Source of the DNA: Anaerolineae bacterium
GTDB taxonomy: Bacteria > Chloroflexota > Anaerolineae > DUEN01
Length of the DNA: 64,000 nucleotides
NCBI GenBank assembly: GCA_025060615.1
Contig: JANXBS010000010.1
Location: 1 to 64,000, forward strand
Reading direction: 5' to 3'
The first letter of the stretch is position 1; each line of letters begins with the position of its first letter. Shown one piece after another: positions 33,166 through 42,059 of the stretch. The position numbers and the translations under genes were made by a program. The notes beneath the pieces were generated by a model, which did not search any database, was not told the origin of the DNA, and was given only the letters and a program-made list of their open reading frames with translations.

Positions 33166-34947
33166 ATGAAGTATTACCGATCACACGCGTTGGTGTGTGT
33201 AGATCCTGAATGCCTGGCAAAGGGCGCCCATGAAGTCCTGGACGCCTTGCAGGATGAGCTAGTCGCCCAAGGATTGATCGAAGAGGTACAGGTGCTGGAG
33301 ACCTCGCGGATTGGCGGCTGTGCCAATGGGCCTGAGCTCATGGTGTATCCGGAAGGGGTTCACTACGCCGGGCTGACGGTAGATGACATCCCGTACCTGG
33401 TGGAAGAACACTTCCTGAAGGGGCGCATCGTCAAGAAGTTTTTGGCACCGATTCCCAAGCGCGTCGATGAGGAGCTGGGGCCGCCGCAGGCTAAGGAAGT
33501 GCGCGTGGTCCTGCGCAACTGCGGCAAAATTGACCCAGAGAACATCGAAGACTATATCGCTGAAGACGGGTATCTAGCGCTGGCAAAGGTGCTCACCGAG
33601 ATGACGCCCGAACAGGTGATTAATGAAGTGATCAATTCCGGGCTGCGCGGGCGCGGCGGTGCCGGCTTTCCGACCGGCAAAAAATGGCAGCTTGTGCGCC
33701 AAGCCCCCGGTAACCCTAAATATGTGATCTGCAACGCCGATGAAGGCGATCCAGGTGCGTTCATGAACCGGCGGGTTTTGGAGGGTGATCCTCATTCTGT
33801 CCTGGAAGGAATGATCATCGCCGCCTACGCTATCGGCGCCAGTCAGGGATACATCTACTGCCGCGCGGAGTATCCGCTAGCGGTGCGGACGCTCAACATC
33901 GCCATTCAACAAGCAAGGGCCTTTGGCTTTCTGGGGGAGAACATCTTAGGCAGTGGGTTTTCGTTTGACATCGAAGTACGTATGGGAGCCGGCGCGTTTG
34001 TCTGTGGTGAAGAGACCGCTCTAATGGCCTCCATCGAGGGACGGCGTGGTGAACCACGTCCCCGTCCGCCATTCCCAGCAGTCAAAGGGCTGTGGGACAA
34101 GCCCACCAACATTAACAACGTCGAGACATATGCAAATATTCCTCAGATCATCCTGCGCGGGGCGAGCTGGTTCGCCAGCATGGGAACTGAACGCAGCAAA
34201 GGGACCAAAACGTTCGCTATCGCTGGCGATGTGAAACGCACAGGGCTGATCGAGGTGCCATTAGGGATCACGCTGCGTGAGGTCATCTATGATGTAGGCG
34301 GCGGTATCAAAGACGATAAGGCCTTCAAAGCTGTGCAAACCGGTGGTCCGATGGGCGGATGCTTGCCGGCGGAATACCTTGACATGGAGGTGGACTACGA
34401 GTCGCTGACGGCAGCCGGCTCTATTATGGGATCGGGCGGTATGATCGTGATGGATGAGGACACCTGCATGGTGGATATCGCCCGATTCTTCATGGAGTTC
34501 ACCCAGGATGAGAGCTGTGGCAAGTGCGTCCCTTGTCGGGTCGGCACACGGCGCATCTTGGAGATCCTCGAACGCATCTGCGCCGGCCAGGGACGGCATG
34601 GAGACATAGAGGTGTTAGAGATGCTCTGTGAGCAGATCAAAAACACCAGCCTGTGCGGCCTGGGGCAGGGCGCGCCGAATCCGGTTGCCAGCACGCTGAA
34701 ATATTTTCGATCAGAGTACGAGGCACACATTTACGAGAAGAGGTGCCCGGCCAAGGTGTGTCGCGCGCTGATCACATACGAGATCTTGCCCAATGTATGC
34801 ACGGGTTGTACGGTCTGTGCTCGTAACTGTCCCGTCGAAGCGATCACCGGAGCGCGCCGCCAGACTCACGTGATCAACCCAGATATATGCATTCGCTGCG
34901 GCATCTGCATGCAAGTCTGCAATTTTAACGCTGTAGTTGTTCGATGA
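33166..34947 (+). CDS. NuoF/HydB/HndC-like flavoprotein with C-terminal ferredoxin domain
   Basis: A 593-residue NAD(P)H- and FMN-binding subunit. Order: N-terminal thioredoxin-fold domain (about 1-95) with Cys11, Cys16 and Cys52 but Arg48 where a fourth ligand is expected; NuoF core with SGLRGRGGAGFPTGKKW (about 160-175) and ICNADEGDPGAFMNRR; an N3-type [4Fe-4S] cluster with CGKCVPCRVGTRR (about 451) and LCGLGQ (about 496); and a C-terminal double [4Fe-4S] domain (CTGCTVCARNCPVEA, CIRCGICMQVCNF). This domain layout is that of HydB in electron-bifurcating hydrogenases. It needs a partner carrying the catalytic site, which in this operon is HoxYH-like. Confidence 0.93.
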   Translation: MKYYRSHALVCVDPECLAKGAHEVLDALQDELVAQGLIEEVQVLETSRIGGCANGPELMVYPEGVHYAGLTVDDIPYLVEEHFLKGRIVKKFLAPIPKRVDEELGPPQAKEVRVVLRNCGKIDPENIEDYIAEDGYLALAKVLTEMTPEQVINEVINSGLRGRGGAGFPTGKKWQLVRQAPGNPKYVICNADEGDPGAFMNRRVLEGDPHSVLEGMIIAAYAIGASQGYIYCRAEYPLAVRTLNIAIQQARAFGFLGENILGSGFSFDIEVRMGAGAFVCGEETALMASIEGRRGEPRPRPPFPAVKGLWDKPTNINNVETYANIPQIILRGASWFASMGTERSKGTKTFAIAGDVKRTGLIEVPLGITLREVIYDVGGGIKDDKAFKAVQTGGPMGGCLPAEYLDMEVDYESLTAAGSIMGSGGMIVMDEDTCMVDIARFFMEFTQDESCGKCVPCRVGTRRILEILERICAGQGRHGDIEVLEMLCEQIKNTSLCGLGQGAPNPVASTLKYFRSEYEAHIYEKRCPAKVCRALITYEILPNVCTGCTVCARNCPVEAITGARRQTHVINPDICIRCGICMQVCNFNAVVVR

Positions 34948-34968
34948 GCTTAGAGGAGGAACACGAGC

Positions 34969-35442
34969 ATGGATGTTAGAGATGCCCCAGATGTTCTCTC
35001 CGTCGTGCAAACGGCGGTCACCCGACATGGCACTAGTCGGGAGGCACTTATCCCGATCCTATCGGAAGTCAACCAAGCGCTGGGATATCTGCCTACCGCG
35101 GCGCTAACGGAGATCCATCGGCTCTTGAAGGTCCCAGGTAGCCAAATATTCTCAGTAGCAAGCTTCTACCGGATGCTGTCCACGAAGCCTAGAGGTGAGC
35201 ACGTCATTCAGTTCTGTGAAAGCGCCCCTTGTCATGTCGTAGGCGGCCGTGAGGTGTGGCAAGCCCTGCAGGACGCGCTACACCTGAATCCAGGTGAGAC
35301 TAGCGCTGACGGTAAATGGACGCTGTTGACCACTAGTTGCCTGGGGATCTGCGGTGTGGGGCCGGTTGTCGTGATAGACAACGACGTTTATGGCAACGTG
35401 GAGCCCGAACAGATCCCAGAGATCCTGGCTCGTTATGCCTAA
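34969..35442 (+). CDS. NuoE/HoxE-like [2Fe-2S] subunit (second copy)
   Basis: A 157-residue second NuoE homologue, with ligands in FCESAPCHVVGG and TTSCLGICGVGP. The helical N-terminus is shorter than in the copy at 31630. GAGGAGGAACACGAGC precedes the ATG. It is directly followed by the second NuoF homologue, as in hoxE-hoxF or nuoE-nuoF pairs. Confidence 0.92.
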   Translation: MDVRDAPDVLSVVQTAVTRHGTSREALIPILSEVNQALGYLPTAALTEIHRLLKVPGSQIFSVASFYRMLSTKPRGEHVIQFCESAPCHVVGGREVWQALQDALHLNPGETSADGKWTLLTTSCLGICGVGPVVVIDNDVYGNVEPEQIPEILARYA

Positions 35443-35454
35443 AGGGGGAAACAA

Positions 35455-37098
35455 ATGAAAGTAATCCGTTCGATGGTATTGGTCTCCAGTGATCCAGAGA
35501 GCATGGAACGCGGCGCCCAGAAGATCTATCGGCGTTTGCAACAAGAGATCGAGAAATTCGGCCTACAGGATGAAGTCTCGGTAGCCATGGTGGGTGATGT
35601 AGGACGACACGATGCCTTGCCACTGGTGATCGTGTATCCGGAGGCGGTGATTTATGGACCAGTTAAGCCAGACGATGTGCCGTTCCTAGTGGAGGAGCAC
35701 CTGTATAAGGGCCGTATCGCCACTCGGTTGCAAGCCCCAGCCCGAGAGCTTTCGGGGCGCATCGCCTGGCTCTCCGCCCGCCAGGGGACGCTGCCGGCGC
35801 AACAACGCATCGTCTTAGAGCGGACCGGCCAGATCAACCCCGACGACATCGAGGACTATATCGCGCATGATGGATACGTGGCGTTGGGGTTGGCCCTCAC
35901 CACTATGAAACCAGAGGACGTGATCAGCGAGATCACCAAGTCCGGCCTGCGCGGCCGAGGCGGCGCCGGCTTCCCCACTGGGCTGAAGTGGCGTTTCGTG
36001 GCTCAGGCGAAGGGCCACCCCAAATATGTCATCTGCAACGCTGATGAGAGCGAGCCGGGGACGTTCAAAGATCGGCTGATCTTGGAGGGCGATCCCCATA
36101 GCGTCCTAGAGGCGATGGTCATCGCCGGGTATGCCGTCGGCGCTAATGAGGGATACATCTACGTGCGCGGCGAATATGGGCTGGCCCAGGAGCGGCTGGC
36201 TCGGGCGATCGCTCAGGCAAAGGAAATGGGTTTTCTGGGAAGGGATATCTTCGGTAGCGGTTTCGATTTCGAGATCCACATCCACGCCGGCGCCGGCGCC
36301 TACATCTGCGGCGAGGAGACCGCGCTGATCGAGTCCATCGAGGGGAAGCGCGGTGAGCCGCGAGCCCGTCCGCCATACCCGACGACGCACGGCCTGTGGG
36401 GAAAGCCTACCCTCGTGAACAACGTGGAGACGTTGGCGAATGTGCCCCCCATCATTCGAAACGGCGCCTCGTGGTACAAACAATTTGGCACCCCTAGCAG
36501 CCCTGGCACTAAAGTCTATACGATCCTGGGGAATGTCAACGTCACCGGGCTGATCGAGGTCCCCATGGGCATCACCCTGCGCGAGGTGATCGCCATCTAT
36601 GGCAAAGGGATGAAAGGCGGAGCTGCGTTCAAGCTAGCGCAGACGGGCGGTTCCAGCGGCTCGATTATCCCAGCTAGCTTGCAGGATACCCCGATGGACT
36701 TCGATTCGTACAGTCGAGCCGGCGTATCGCTGGGGTCAGGGGCGCTGTTGATCTGCGATGAGAACACGTGCGTAGTAGACCTGGCGCGGGTCTTGCTGAA
36801 CTTCTTCCGGCGCGAGACCTGTGGCAAGTGCACGCCCTGCCGAATCGGCACGGAGCGCGCATACCAGATTCTATCCAGTTTGGCTGAGGGAACCGGTCAA
36901 TTGAGCGATCTGGACGATCTCCAAGTGATCGCTAAGTCCATGGCTGAGCTTTCGAACTGCGGCCTGGGGCAGTCAGCTGCAGTGCCCATCCGAGATATCC
37001 TGAAGCACTTTAGCGCGGAAGTGGAAGCCCACATCCGGCTGAAGGTGTGCCCGGCTGGCGCTTGCCCGATGAGCGGCCGGTTGGCCAGGGCCGCTTAA
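35455..37098 (+). CDS. NuoF/HoxF-like flavoprotein without C-terminal ferredoxin domain
   Basis: A 547-residue paralogue of the gene at 33166. The core is complete: SGLRGRGGAGFPTGLKW, ICNADESEPGTFKDR, and an N3 cluster with CGKCTPCRIGTERA and NCGLGQ. Two parts differ. The N-terminal thioredoxin-like domain is kept (SSDPESMERGAQKIYRR) but has lost every ligand Cys. The C-terminal double ferredoxin domain is missing; the chain ends shortly after KVCPAGACPMSG. It should bind FMN and NAD(H) but not ferredoxin. GGGGAAAC precedes the ATG. Confidence 0.92.
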   Translation: MKVIRSMVLVSSDPESMERGAQKIYRRLQQEIEKFGLQDEVSVAMVGDVGRHDALPLVIVYPEAVIYGPVKPDDVPFLVEEHLYKGRIATRLQAPARELSGRIAWLSARQGTLPAQQRIVLERTGQINPDDIEDYIAHDGYVALGLALTTMKPEDVISEITKSGLRGRGGAGFPTGLKWRFVAQAKGHPKYVICNADESEPGTFKDRLILEGDPHSVLEAMVIAGYAVGANEGYIYVRGEYGLAQERLARAIAQAKEMGFLGRDIFGSGFDFEIHIHAGAGAYICGEETALIESIEGKRGEPRARPPYPTTHGLWGKPTLVNNVETLANVPPIIRNGASWYKQFGTPSSPGTKVYTILGNVNVTGLIEVPMGITLREVIAIYGKGMKGGAAFKLAQTGGSSGSIIPASLQDTPMDFDSYSRAGVSLGSGALLICDENTCVVDLARVLLNFFRRETCGKCTPCRIGTERAYQILSSLAEGTGQLSDLDDLQVIAKSMAELSNCGLGQSAAVPIRDILKHFSAEVEAHIRLKVCPAGACPMSGRLARAA

Positions 37099-37126
37099 CC
37101 ATCACTTGCAACACGTGGAGGATATT

Positions 37127-39130
37127 ATGGTTAGTCTGACAATAGATGGCCGGCAGCTAGAGGTCCCTGAGGGGATAACGGTACTAGAAGCAGCGAAGTT
37201 GGCCGGTATCGAGATTCCAACCCTGTGTTATCATCCGCGATTAACGCCCTATGGTGGTTGTCGTCTCTGTGTAGTAGAAGTGGAGCGGATGCGCACGCTG
37301 CAACCGTCGTGCACCTTGCCGGTGAGCAACGGGATGGTAGTATACACCAACACGCCCAAAGTGCGTGAGGCCCGCAAGTTCATCCTGACGTTGCTCTTCA
37401 GCGAGCGCAATCACTACTGCATGTACTGCCAGATGAGCGGTGGCGACTGCGAGCTGCAAAACGCTGCCTATGGCGAGGGCATGACGCATTGGCCTCTGCC
37501 GCCTAATTGGAATCCATATCCAATAGACGCCTCTCACAAGTACTTTGTGCTGGATCATAATCGATGCATCATATGTCGGCGTTGTGTTCGCGCCTGTGGT
37601 GAGCTAGTAGGCAACTTCACACTGGGCGTGCGGGAGCGTGGTGCAGATGTCATGATCATGGCCGATCTCGATGTGCCCTTGGGCGAGAGCACGTGCATCT
37701 CCTGCGGCACTTGTGTTCAGGTCTGCCCGACAGGCGCTCTGATTGACCGGATGAGCGCATACCGCGGGCGCGAAAAGGATGTCCAGCGGATCAAAAGCAC
37801 GTGCGTTGGCTGCAGCGTGGGGTGTGGGATCGAGCTCATCGTGCGCGATAATCACTTACTTCGCATTGAAGGGGATTGGGATGCCCCAGTCAACGGCGGC
37901 CTCCTATGTGAATTGGGCCGGTTCCGGCCATTGTACGAGGACCGCGAGCGGATTGTGACGCCGCTGGTGCGCATGAATGGAAGGTTGAAGGCGGCAACAT
38001 GGGAAGAAGCCCTTCACCGTATTGCCGCCCAACTGAAGCCACTCGTTGGCAGAAACGGCGACGGCATTGCTGCATTAGCTTCGACACGGCTGCCCGCGGA
38101 GGCGCTCTACTTGTTTAAGCAGCTCTTCGCCGAAAAGCTGGGCAGTGAGATGGTGACCAGCATTGAGGAAGGGCTCCCCACCGCTGTGCCAGGAGCGATA
38201 GCGCAAGCTGCTGGCAGGCCGTTAGAGGGTGGTCTGGAAGCGCTTCAGTCAACAGATTGCGTAGTAGTCATCGGCGCTGATCTGACCGAAAACCACCAGG
38301 TCGCCGGATTTTTCGTCAAGCGCGCCCTTCCCAACGGCATCCGGCTGATCGTAATTGACCCGCACGAAAACGGCTTGCAGCGGCTGGCGCACTACGCGTT
38401 GCGGCCTAAGAAAGGCACTGATCTCGAGTTGCTACTAGGCATCCTAGCTGGCGTTATCAGACTGGGATTGGCCAAGGGAGAGGTGAGCAGTGCTTACGAC
38501 CTTGATCGGCACACTCCTGAGGCGGCCAGCCAAATCACAGGCGTCCCCATTGACCAAATCCTAGCCGTGAGCCAAACGATCGCTACTGCTCAGAAGCCAG
38601 TTTTCGTCTACGGTAAGGGGATCATCGGCGATGGATCCCCGCAGGCGCTGAAGGCATTGCTGGAGCTGGCCCGTCTAGTAGGAGCGCTGGACGAGGAGCG
38701 CTCAACGGTGGTCAGCACCAAAGGGCAAGCCAACAGCCTAGCAGCGTATCTGTATGGGCTCGATAGAACATTTGAGGTAAACGGCCATCAAGCGGTTTAT
38801 TTGGCGCTGGGGGATGACACACCTAGCCAGCGGCTTATCCAGCGTCTGCAAGGAGCGCCGTTCATCGCCGTGCAGGCCAGCTATGTCTCGCCGGTCACAG
38901 CCATGGCAGACGTAGTACTGCCGGTGACCACTTGGGTCGAACAAGAGGGACATTACCTGAACTTAGATGGCCGACTGCAGAAGGCTCGTCGCGGCCTTCA
39001 GCCGCCGGCAGAGGTACGATCCAACGTGGAAGTCTTGGAGGCTATCGCTGCGAACCTGGAGATGACATTGAACTGCAGTTGGAAAGAGGCGTTGAGGGCG
39101 CGAGTGCCCATAGTAGCCATTCGGGAATAA
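37127..39130 (+). CDS. NuoG-like iron-sulfur subunit with molybdopterin-type domain
   Basis: A 667-residue electron-transfer subunit. Order: [2Fe-2S] domain (CYHPRLTPYGGCRLCVVEV); His/Cys-ligated [4Fe-4S] (HYCMYCQMSGGDCELQ); two [4Fe-4S] motifs (CIICRRCVRAC, CISCGTCVQVCPTGA); a further [4Fe-4S] set (CVGCSVGCGIEL and a later LLCELG); then a molybdopterin oxidoreductase-like domain to the end. Soluble hydrogenases usually have the short HoxU (about 240 residues), so this long NuoG form is notable. No [FeFe] H-cluster motifs are present. GGAGG precedes the ATG. It joins the flavin subunits to HoxYH. Confidence 0.93.
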   Translation: MVSLTIDGRQLEVPEGITVLEAAKLAGIEIPTLCYHPRLTPYGGCRLCVVEVERMRTLQPSCTLPVSNGMVVYTNTPKVREARKFILTLLFSERNHYCMYCQMSGGDCELQNAAYGEGMTHWPLPPNWNPYPIDASHKYFVLDHNRCIICRRCVRACGELVGNFTLGVRERGADVMIMADLDVPLGESTCISCGTCVQVCPTGALIDRMSAYRGREKDVQRIKSTCVGCSVGCGIELIVRDNHLLRIEGDWDAPVNGGLLCELGRFRPLYEDRERIVTPLVRMNGRLKAATWEEALHRIAAQLKPLVGRNGDGIAALASTRLPAEALYLFKQLFAEKLGSEMVTSIEEGLPTAVPGAIAQAAGRPLEGGLEALQSTDCVVVIGADLTENHQVAGFFVKRALPNGIRLIVIDPHENGLQRLAHYALRPKKGTDLELLLGILAGVIRLGLAKGEVSSAYDLDRHTPEAASQITGVPIDQILAVSQTIATAQKPVFVYGKGIIGDGSPQALKALLELARLVGALDEERSTVVSTKGQANSLAAYLYGLDRTFEVNGHQAVYLALGDDTPSQRLIQRLQGAPFIAVQASYVSPVTAMADVVLPVTTWVEQEGHYLNLDGRLQKARRGLQPPAEVRSNVEVLEAIAANLEMTLNCSWKEALRARVPIVAIRE

Positions 39131-39149
39131 TTCAGGAAGGAGTGTTGGG

Positions 39150-39692
39150 ATGACAAAGCCAAAGATTGCCACTGACTGGTTAGCAGGATGCTCGGGATGT
39201 CACATGTCATTGCTAGATATTGACGAGCGAATCGTCCAACTGGCGGAGCTGGCCGATATCCGGGCAACCCCTGTCACCGATCTCAAGGAGCCCGATGAGA
39301 GTGGCGTAGATGTAGGGATACTGGAAGGCGCAGTGAACCTAACCACCAACGAAGAGGTCGCCCACCGTATGCGCCGGCGCTGCAAGATCCTGGTAGCGTT
39401 GGGGGATTGCGCCGTGTTCGGCGGTGTATTGACCATGCGCAACTTCCACAAGCTGGAGGATGCCCTACGCCGAGCTTACGTGGAAGCGGAGAGTGTAGAC
39501 GGCGATGGCAAGATTCCTTCTAGCCCGGAGTTGGGCCGGCCGACTCGAGTGCGGGCATTAGATGAGGTCGTGGACGTAGACGTCTACATCCCAGGCTGTC
39601 CGCCTGATCCAGATGTGATTTTTTACGCGCTGAGCGAGCTGTTACAGGGGCGCATCCCAGAGCTTAAAGACGAGAAGCTACACTGGCATTGA
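39150..39692 (+). CDS. hoxY: [NiFe] hydrogenase small subunit, HoxY-like
   Basis: A 180-residue small subunit with a single proximal [4Fe-4S] cluster: ligands in AGCSGCHMSLLD, ALGDCAVFGG and IPGCPPDPDVI. There is no Tat signal and no extra clusters, so it is cytoplasmic and of group 3 type. AGGAAGGAG precedes the ATG. It is followed by the large subunit with a short spacing, the two forming the catalytic pair. Confidence 0.93.
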   Translation: MTKPKIATDWLAGCSGCHMSLLDIDERIVQLAELADIRATPVTDLKEPDESGVDVGILEGAVNLTTNEEVAHRMRRRCKILVALGDCAVFGGVLTMRNFHKLEDALRRAYVEAESVDGDGKIPSSPELGRPTRVRALDEVVDVDVYIPGCPPDPDVIFYALSELLQGRIPELKDEKLHWH

Positions 39693-39703
39693 AGGGGGTA
39701 GGT

Positions 39704-41131
39704 ATGTTCGCACAGAAGATCACGATCGAGCCGGTAACCCGCATCGAAGGGCACGCCAAAGTCACCATTCACCTGGACGAGCAAGGTAAGGTCCGACAAG
39801 CTTTCTTCCATGTCAACGAATTTCGTGGCTTCGAAAAGTTCTGCGAAGGACGCATGTACTTTGAGATGCCCGTGATCACACCCCGCATCTGCGGGATCTG
39901 TCCGGTCAGCCATCATCTAGCTGCGGCCAAGGCTTGTGATGCCTTGACCGGCGCCATACCTCCGCGCCCAGCGCAACTGCTGCGCGAGCTTATGCACATG
40001 GGGCAGATAATCCAGAGCCACGGCATGCACTTCTTCGAGCTGGCCGGCCCCGATCTCTTGTTGGGGTTCGACGCTGATCCGGCCGTGCGCAACGTGGTCG
40101 GCCTCATTCAGGCGAACCCAACGCTGGCGCTCCAGGCGGTCAACCTGCGCAAATATGGGCAGGAGATTATCCGCACCCTGGGCGGGCGGAAAGTGCACCC
40201 GAACTTCGCCGTGCCCGGTGGCGTCAACAAGGCGCTCAAACCAGCTGAGCGAGACGCGATCCTGGCCGGCGCTGACGAGGCCATCGCTACGATCCAGACA
40301 GGCTTGGTCATCATGAAGGAGTGGGCCGAAAAGAATCGGGTAGAGATCGAGCGGTTCGCGGTGTTCCCCAGCGGGTACTTCGGGCTGGTTACGGAAAAGG
40401 GAGGGCTAGAACTCTATGATGGCAAATGCCGGTTGATCAGTGCCGATGGGAAACTGCTCGAGGAGTTTGAGGGGCGTGATTATCTGAACTACATCGCTGA
40501 GCGCGTCGAGGATTGGTCGTATCTGAAGTTCCCCTACTACAAAAAGCTGGGATGGCCGGCCGGTGTCTATCGGGTGGGGCCGCTAGGGCGCTTAAACATC
40601 GCCGAGCGAGTGGATACGCCACTGGCAAGCGAGGAGTTTAGCGCCTTTAAAGCGCTCAATTGTGGAAAGCCAGTTGAGCACACCCTGTACTACCACTACG
40701 CGCGATTGATCGAAGCCCTTTTCGCAGTGGAACGGGTCAAGATGTTGCTAGACGACCCTGACATCCTGAGCACCGACATCTTAAACACGCGTCGCGACTT
40801 TCAGCCGGAAGGGGTAGGCGTTATCGAGGCGCCGCGCGGCACCCTATTCCACCATTACTGGATCAACGAGCACGGCCAACTGACGAAGGTCAACCTGATC
40901 GTCTCCACAGGCCACAACAACTGGGCCATGAGTCAAGCGGTGGACTCGGTGGCTAAGATGTATGTGGACGGAACGAAGTTGACTGAAGGGATGCTGAACC
41001 GCGTTGAGGCAGCCATCCGTGCCTATGATCCATGCCTGTCCTGCTCGACCCACGCTGTGGGACAGATGCCAATGGTGGTAGAGCTTTATGGGCCTGATGG
41101 CACGCGGCTGGATGTGCTGCGACGGGATTAA
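39704..41131 (+). CDS. hoxH: [NiFe] hydrogenase large subunit, HoxH-like
   Basis: The 475-residue catalytic subunit carries [13 protein letters not shown] near the start, the L1 nickel motif [11 protein letters not shown] (Cys63, Cys66) and the L2 motif [10 protein letters not shown] (Cys444, Cys447). After the His of L2 a tail of about 25 residues ([16 protein letters not shown] and more) remains, to be cut by the protease encoded next. The sequence is of the group 3 bidirectional type. AAGGGGGTAGGT precedes the ATG at 39704. It may belong to the HoxEFUYH or the bifurcating HydABCSL branch; only phylogeny can decide. Confidence 0.94.
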   Translation: MFAQKITIEPVTRIEGHAKVTIHLDEQGKVRQAFFHVNEFRGFEKFCEGRMYFEMPVITPRICGICPVSHHLAAAKACDALTGAIPPRPAQLLRELMHMGQIIQSHGMHFFELAGPDLLLGFDADPAVRNVVGLIQANPTLALQAVNLRKYGQEIIRTLGGRKVHPNFAVPGGVNKALKPAERDAILAGADEAIATIQTGLVIMKEWAEKNRVEIERFAVFPSGYFGLVTEKGGLELYDGKCRLISADGKLLEEFEGRDYLNYIAERVEDWSYLKFPYYKKLGWPAGVYRVGPLGRLNIAERVDTPLASEEFSAFKALNCGKPVEHTLYYHYARLIEALFAVERVKMLLDDPDILSTDILNTRRDFQPEGVGVIEAPRGTLFHHYWINEHGQLTKVNLIVSTGHNNWAMSQAVDSVAKMYVDGTKLTEGMLNRVEAAIRAYDPCLSCSTHAVGQMPMVVELYGPDGTRLDVLRRD

Positions 41132-41150
41132 CCAAGCACAGGTAGAGGGA

Positions 41151-41648
41151 ATGGGCGAAGCCCGTAGGATTTTAGTGCTAGGCTATGGGAACCTAAACCG
41201 CCAAGACGATGGCATTGGGTTTCATGTCATTAACGAACTCGCTCGGCGGTGGGGGCGTCAGCCATTCGAGCCCCAGGACGATGGGTTGTCTCGTCTAGGC
41301 GGCTCTGTGGACTTGGCTTTCGTCCCCCAATTGGTCCCAGAGCTAGCCGAGGTGCTTGCTGATTACGACGAGGTCTACTTCGTAGATGCCCACACGGGTG
41401 CATATGAAGAGCCAATCCGATGGGAGACGCTCAAACGCGCCTACGCTCCATCGGCCTTTACCCACCATATGACGCCAGTGACATTGCTGGAGATCACAGC
41501 AGCCCTGTACGGGCGGGCACCTATGGGCCGGCTGATCTCAGTAAGAGGGTATCGCTTCGGCTTCGGCGTGGAATTGTCATTGGAAGCTCAAAAGTTGTGC
41601 GAAGAAGTCGCTGAGCAGATTATTCAGTGCGTGTCGTCCGGATGCTAA
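41151..41648 (+). CDS. hoxW: hydrogenase maturation protease, HoxW type
   Basis: A 165-residue endopeptidase that trims the HoxH tail. It has ILVLGYGNLNRQDDGIGFHV (nickel-site Asp in the family), a second acidic site in VYFVDAHTG and the conserved histidines in AFTHHMTPVTLLE. GGTAGAGGGA precedes the ATG at 41151. It follows hoxH by 19 bases and ends the operon. It differs strongly from the HycI-type protease at 19909, as expected if each processes its own large subunit. Confidence 0.9.
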   Translation: MGEARRILVLGYGNLNRQDDGIGFHVINELARRWGRQPFEPQDDGLSRLGGSVDLAFVPQLVPELAEVLADYDEVYFVDAHTGAYEEPIRWETLKRAYAPSAFTHHMTPVTLLEITAALYGRAPMGRLISVRGYRFGFGVELSLEAQKLCEEVAEQIIQCVSSGC

Positions 41649-41809
41649 AAGCAAGCAAAAGCCCACCCCATATCATTAAGCCAACTGAAATGAGCTGTTT
41701 CAGAGTAATTCGCCATCCTTGGACTTTTCACGGGCTGATGGATGGTCGGCAGGCCCAGTGGTACACAGCAAAACGTAAAACGCAATCGGTCTTCAACCTT
41801 CTCTTCCTA

Positions 41810-41839
41810 ATCCCCTTCCCCAAGCTTGGGGAAGGGGAT
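41810..41839. repeat. perfect 30-base palindrome, likely terminator or repeat element
   Basis: ATCCCCTTCCCCAAG (41810-41824) is the exact reverse complement of CTTGGGGAAGGGGAT (41825-41839). It is in the 411-base gap after hoxW. A degenerate relative is at about 48032-48070. No T-run follows on the plus strand. Upstream of it, 41649-41809 holds nothing recognisable. Confidence 0.6.
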
Positions 41840-41895
41840 ATTCTCCGATGAATCCCCCCAACAGACTAGCCAAAAGTGTCAGATGGCTGGATTTA

Positions 41896-41904
41896 TGGTA
41901 TACT
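41896..41904 (+). promoter_or_regulatory. extended -10 promoter before yqeY
   Basis: TGGTATACT is an extended -10 element; no clear -35 box lies upstream. The 155-base leader to yqeY holds a small ACCAC/GTGGT hairpin and no convincing gene. Confidence 0.55.
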
Positions 41905-42059
41905 TTTTGCCCAAGTGATGTGACCACTCGTGTGGTGGGTTAGCATTCCCATGCCATCACCGAAGTCTTAGAGCATGATCTCCACCGTCATCGAGATTGA
42001 GATTATGGAAGCCGGCACTGCCGATGGGAATGTGTGCCGACCCAGGGATGGGAAGGGCA

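Noticed and set aside
37127-39130. NuoG-like protein as an [FeFe] hydrogenase catalytic subunit
   Set aside because: The H-cluster motifs (TSCCPxW, MPCxxKxxE, FxExMACxGxC) are not present; the C-terminal half looks like a molybdopterin-type domain.
41649-41809. Small gene after hoxW
   Set aside because: A 74-residue frame exists but lacks a ribosome binding site and has a composition unlike nearby genes.
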